Origin: UBA5266 sp002411545
GTDB taxonomy: Bacteria; Bacteroidota; Bacteroidia; Bacteroidales; WCHB1-69
Reading direction: 5' to 3'
Assembly: GCA_028693085.1 (NCBI GenBank)
Contig: JAQUWC010000108.1
Span: 1-5,398, forward strand
DNA: 5,398 bases
The notes under the pieces were generated by a model that saw nothing but the letters and a program-made list of their open reading frames with translations, had not been told where the DNA came from and did no database searches. The position numbers and the translations under genes were made by a program. Position 1 is the first letter of the stretch. Every line of letters starts with the position of its first letter. This document shows positions 5,336-5,398 of this stretch, piece after piece.

Positions 5336-5350
5336 CCTTGTAAGGATTTT
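5331..5350. terminator. Perfect A/T-flanked hairpin, possible bidirectional terminator
   Basis: AAAATCCTT (5331-5339) and AAGGATTTT (5342-5350) are exact reverse complements separated by two bases, so the folded loop would be about TGTA or larger. A-tracts before and T-tracts after the stem on both strands resemble a weak bidirectional Rho-independent terminator. It could end a transcript entering from beyond 5398, or be an operator. The stem is low in GC, so termination is uncertain. Confidence 0.4.
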
Positions 5351-5353
5351 CCA

Positions 5354-5370
5354 GCATAGATTATATATGC
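5354..5370. repeat. Small hairpin beside conserved element copy 2
   Basis: GCATA (5354-5358) pairs with TATGC (5366-5370) around a 7-base loop. It has the same geometry and position as the stem at 3562-3578. Short AT-containing stems arise easily by chance. Confidence 0.3.
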
Positions 5371-5398
5371 CGTATTGATTATCTTAATCGTTTTAATT

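Larger units (their letters stand above)
5150..5398. other. Intergenic region upstream of the propeller gene
   Basis: No gene is visible in these 249 bp up to the window edge. They contain, outward from the start codon: a GTGC/GCAC stem with a 7-base loop (5172-5186) in the likely leader; a candidate promoter with two 11-bp direct repeats (5261-5301); the conserved element copy 2 (5292-5335); a perfect hairpin (5331-5350); and a small hairpin (5354-5370). Confidence 0.7.

Overview
The window looks like a piece of a Bacteroidota (Bacteroidetes) chromosome from a lineage with a type IX secretion system (T9SS). The DNA is AT-rich, two proteins end in T9SS type A sorting domains, several small lipoproteins begin with a Bacteroidota-style lipobox, start codons mostly follow A-rich tracts instead of Shine-Dalgarno sites, and a TAnnTTTG-like promoter element is present. 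Nothing in the sequence fixes the genus. Every supported gene is on the minus strand, so transcription runs from high to low coordinates.

Layout in the direction of transcription: (1) 5398-5150 is intergenic and holds a conserved upstream element, a perfect hairpin, two 11-bp direct repeats and a candidate promoter. (2) 5149-3710 encodes a secreted, probably seven-bladed beta-propeller-like protein with a T9SS sorting domain. (3) 3709-3401 is intergenic and holds a second copy of the conserved upstream element. (4) 3400-1 is a tightly packed gene string with gaps of 14, 2 and 17 bp, a 4-bp ATGA overlap, and a 6-bp gap, so very probably one operon. Its order is: a tail-fibre-like protein with a Peptidase_S74 intramolecular chaperone domain and a T9SS sorting domain; a small lipoprotein; a GH16 beta-glucanase-type enzyme; a second small lipoprotein paralogous to the first; a lipocalin-like small lipoprotein; and the first 30 codons of another lipoprotein, cut by the window edge.

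All gene products appear to be exported: two through T9SS, four as lipoproteins, and one (the GH16) by an ordinary signal peptide. Together they read as a cell-envelope or extracellular module, perhaps concerned with adhesion or glycan handling; that joint role is inference. No SusC/SusD pair is visible, so this is not a recognisable polysaccharide utilisation locus within the window. The points most worth a second look are the roughly 45-bp element with an inverted repeat found upstream of both T9SS-protein genes, the duplicated lipoproteins flanking the GH16, and the combination of a potentially self-cleaving S74 domain with a C-terminal T9SS anchor. No RNA genes, CRISPR arrays, transposases or origins were seen.
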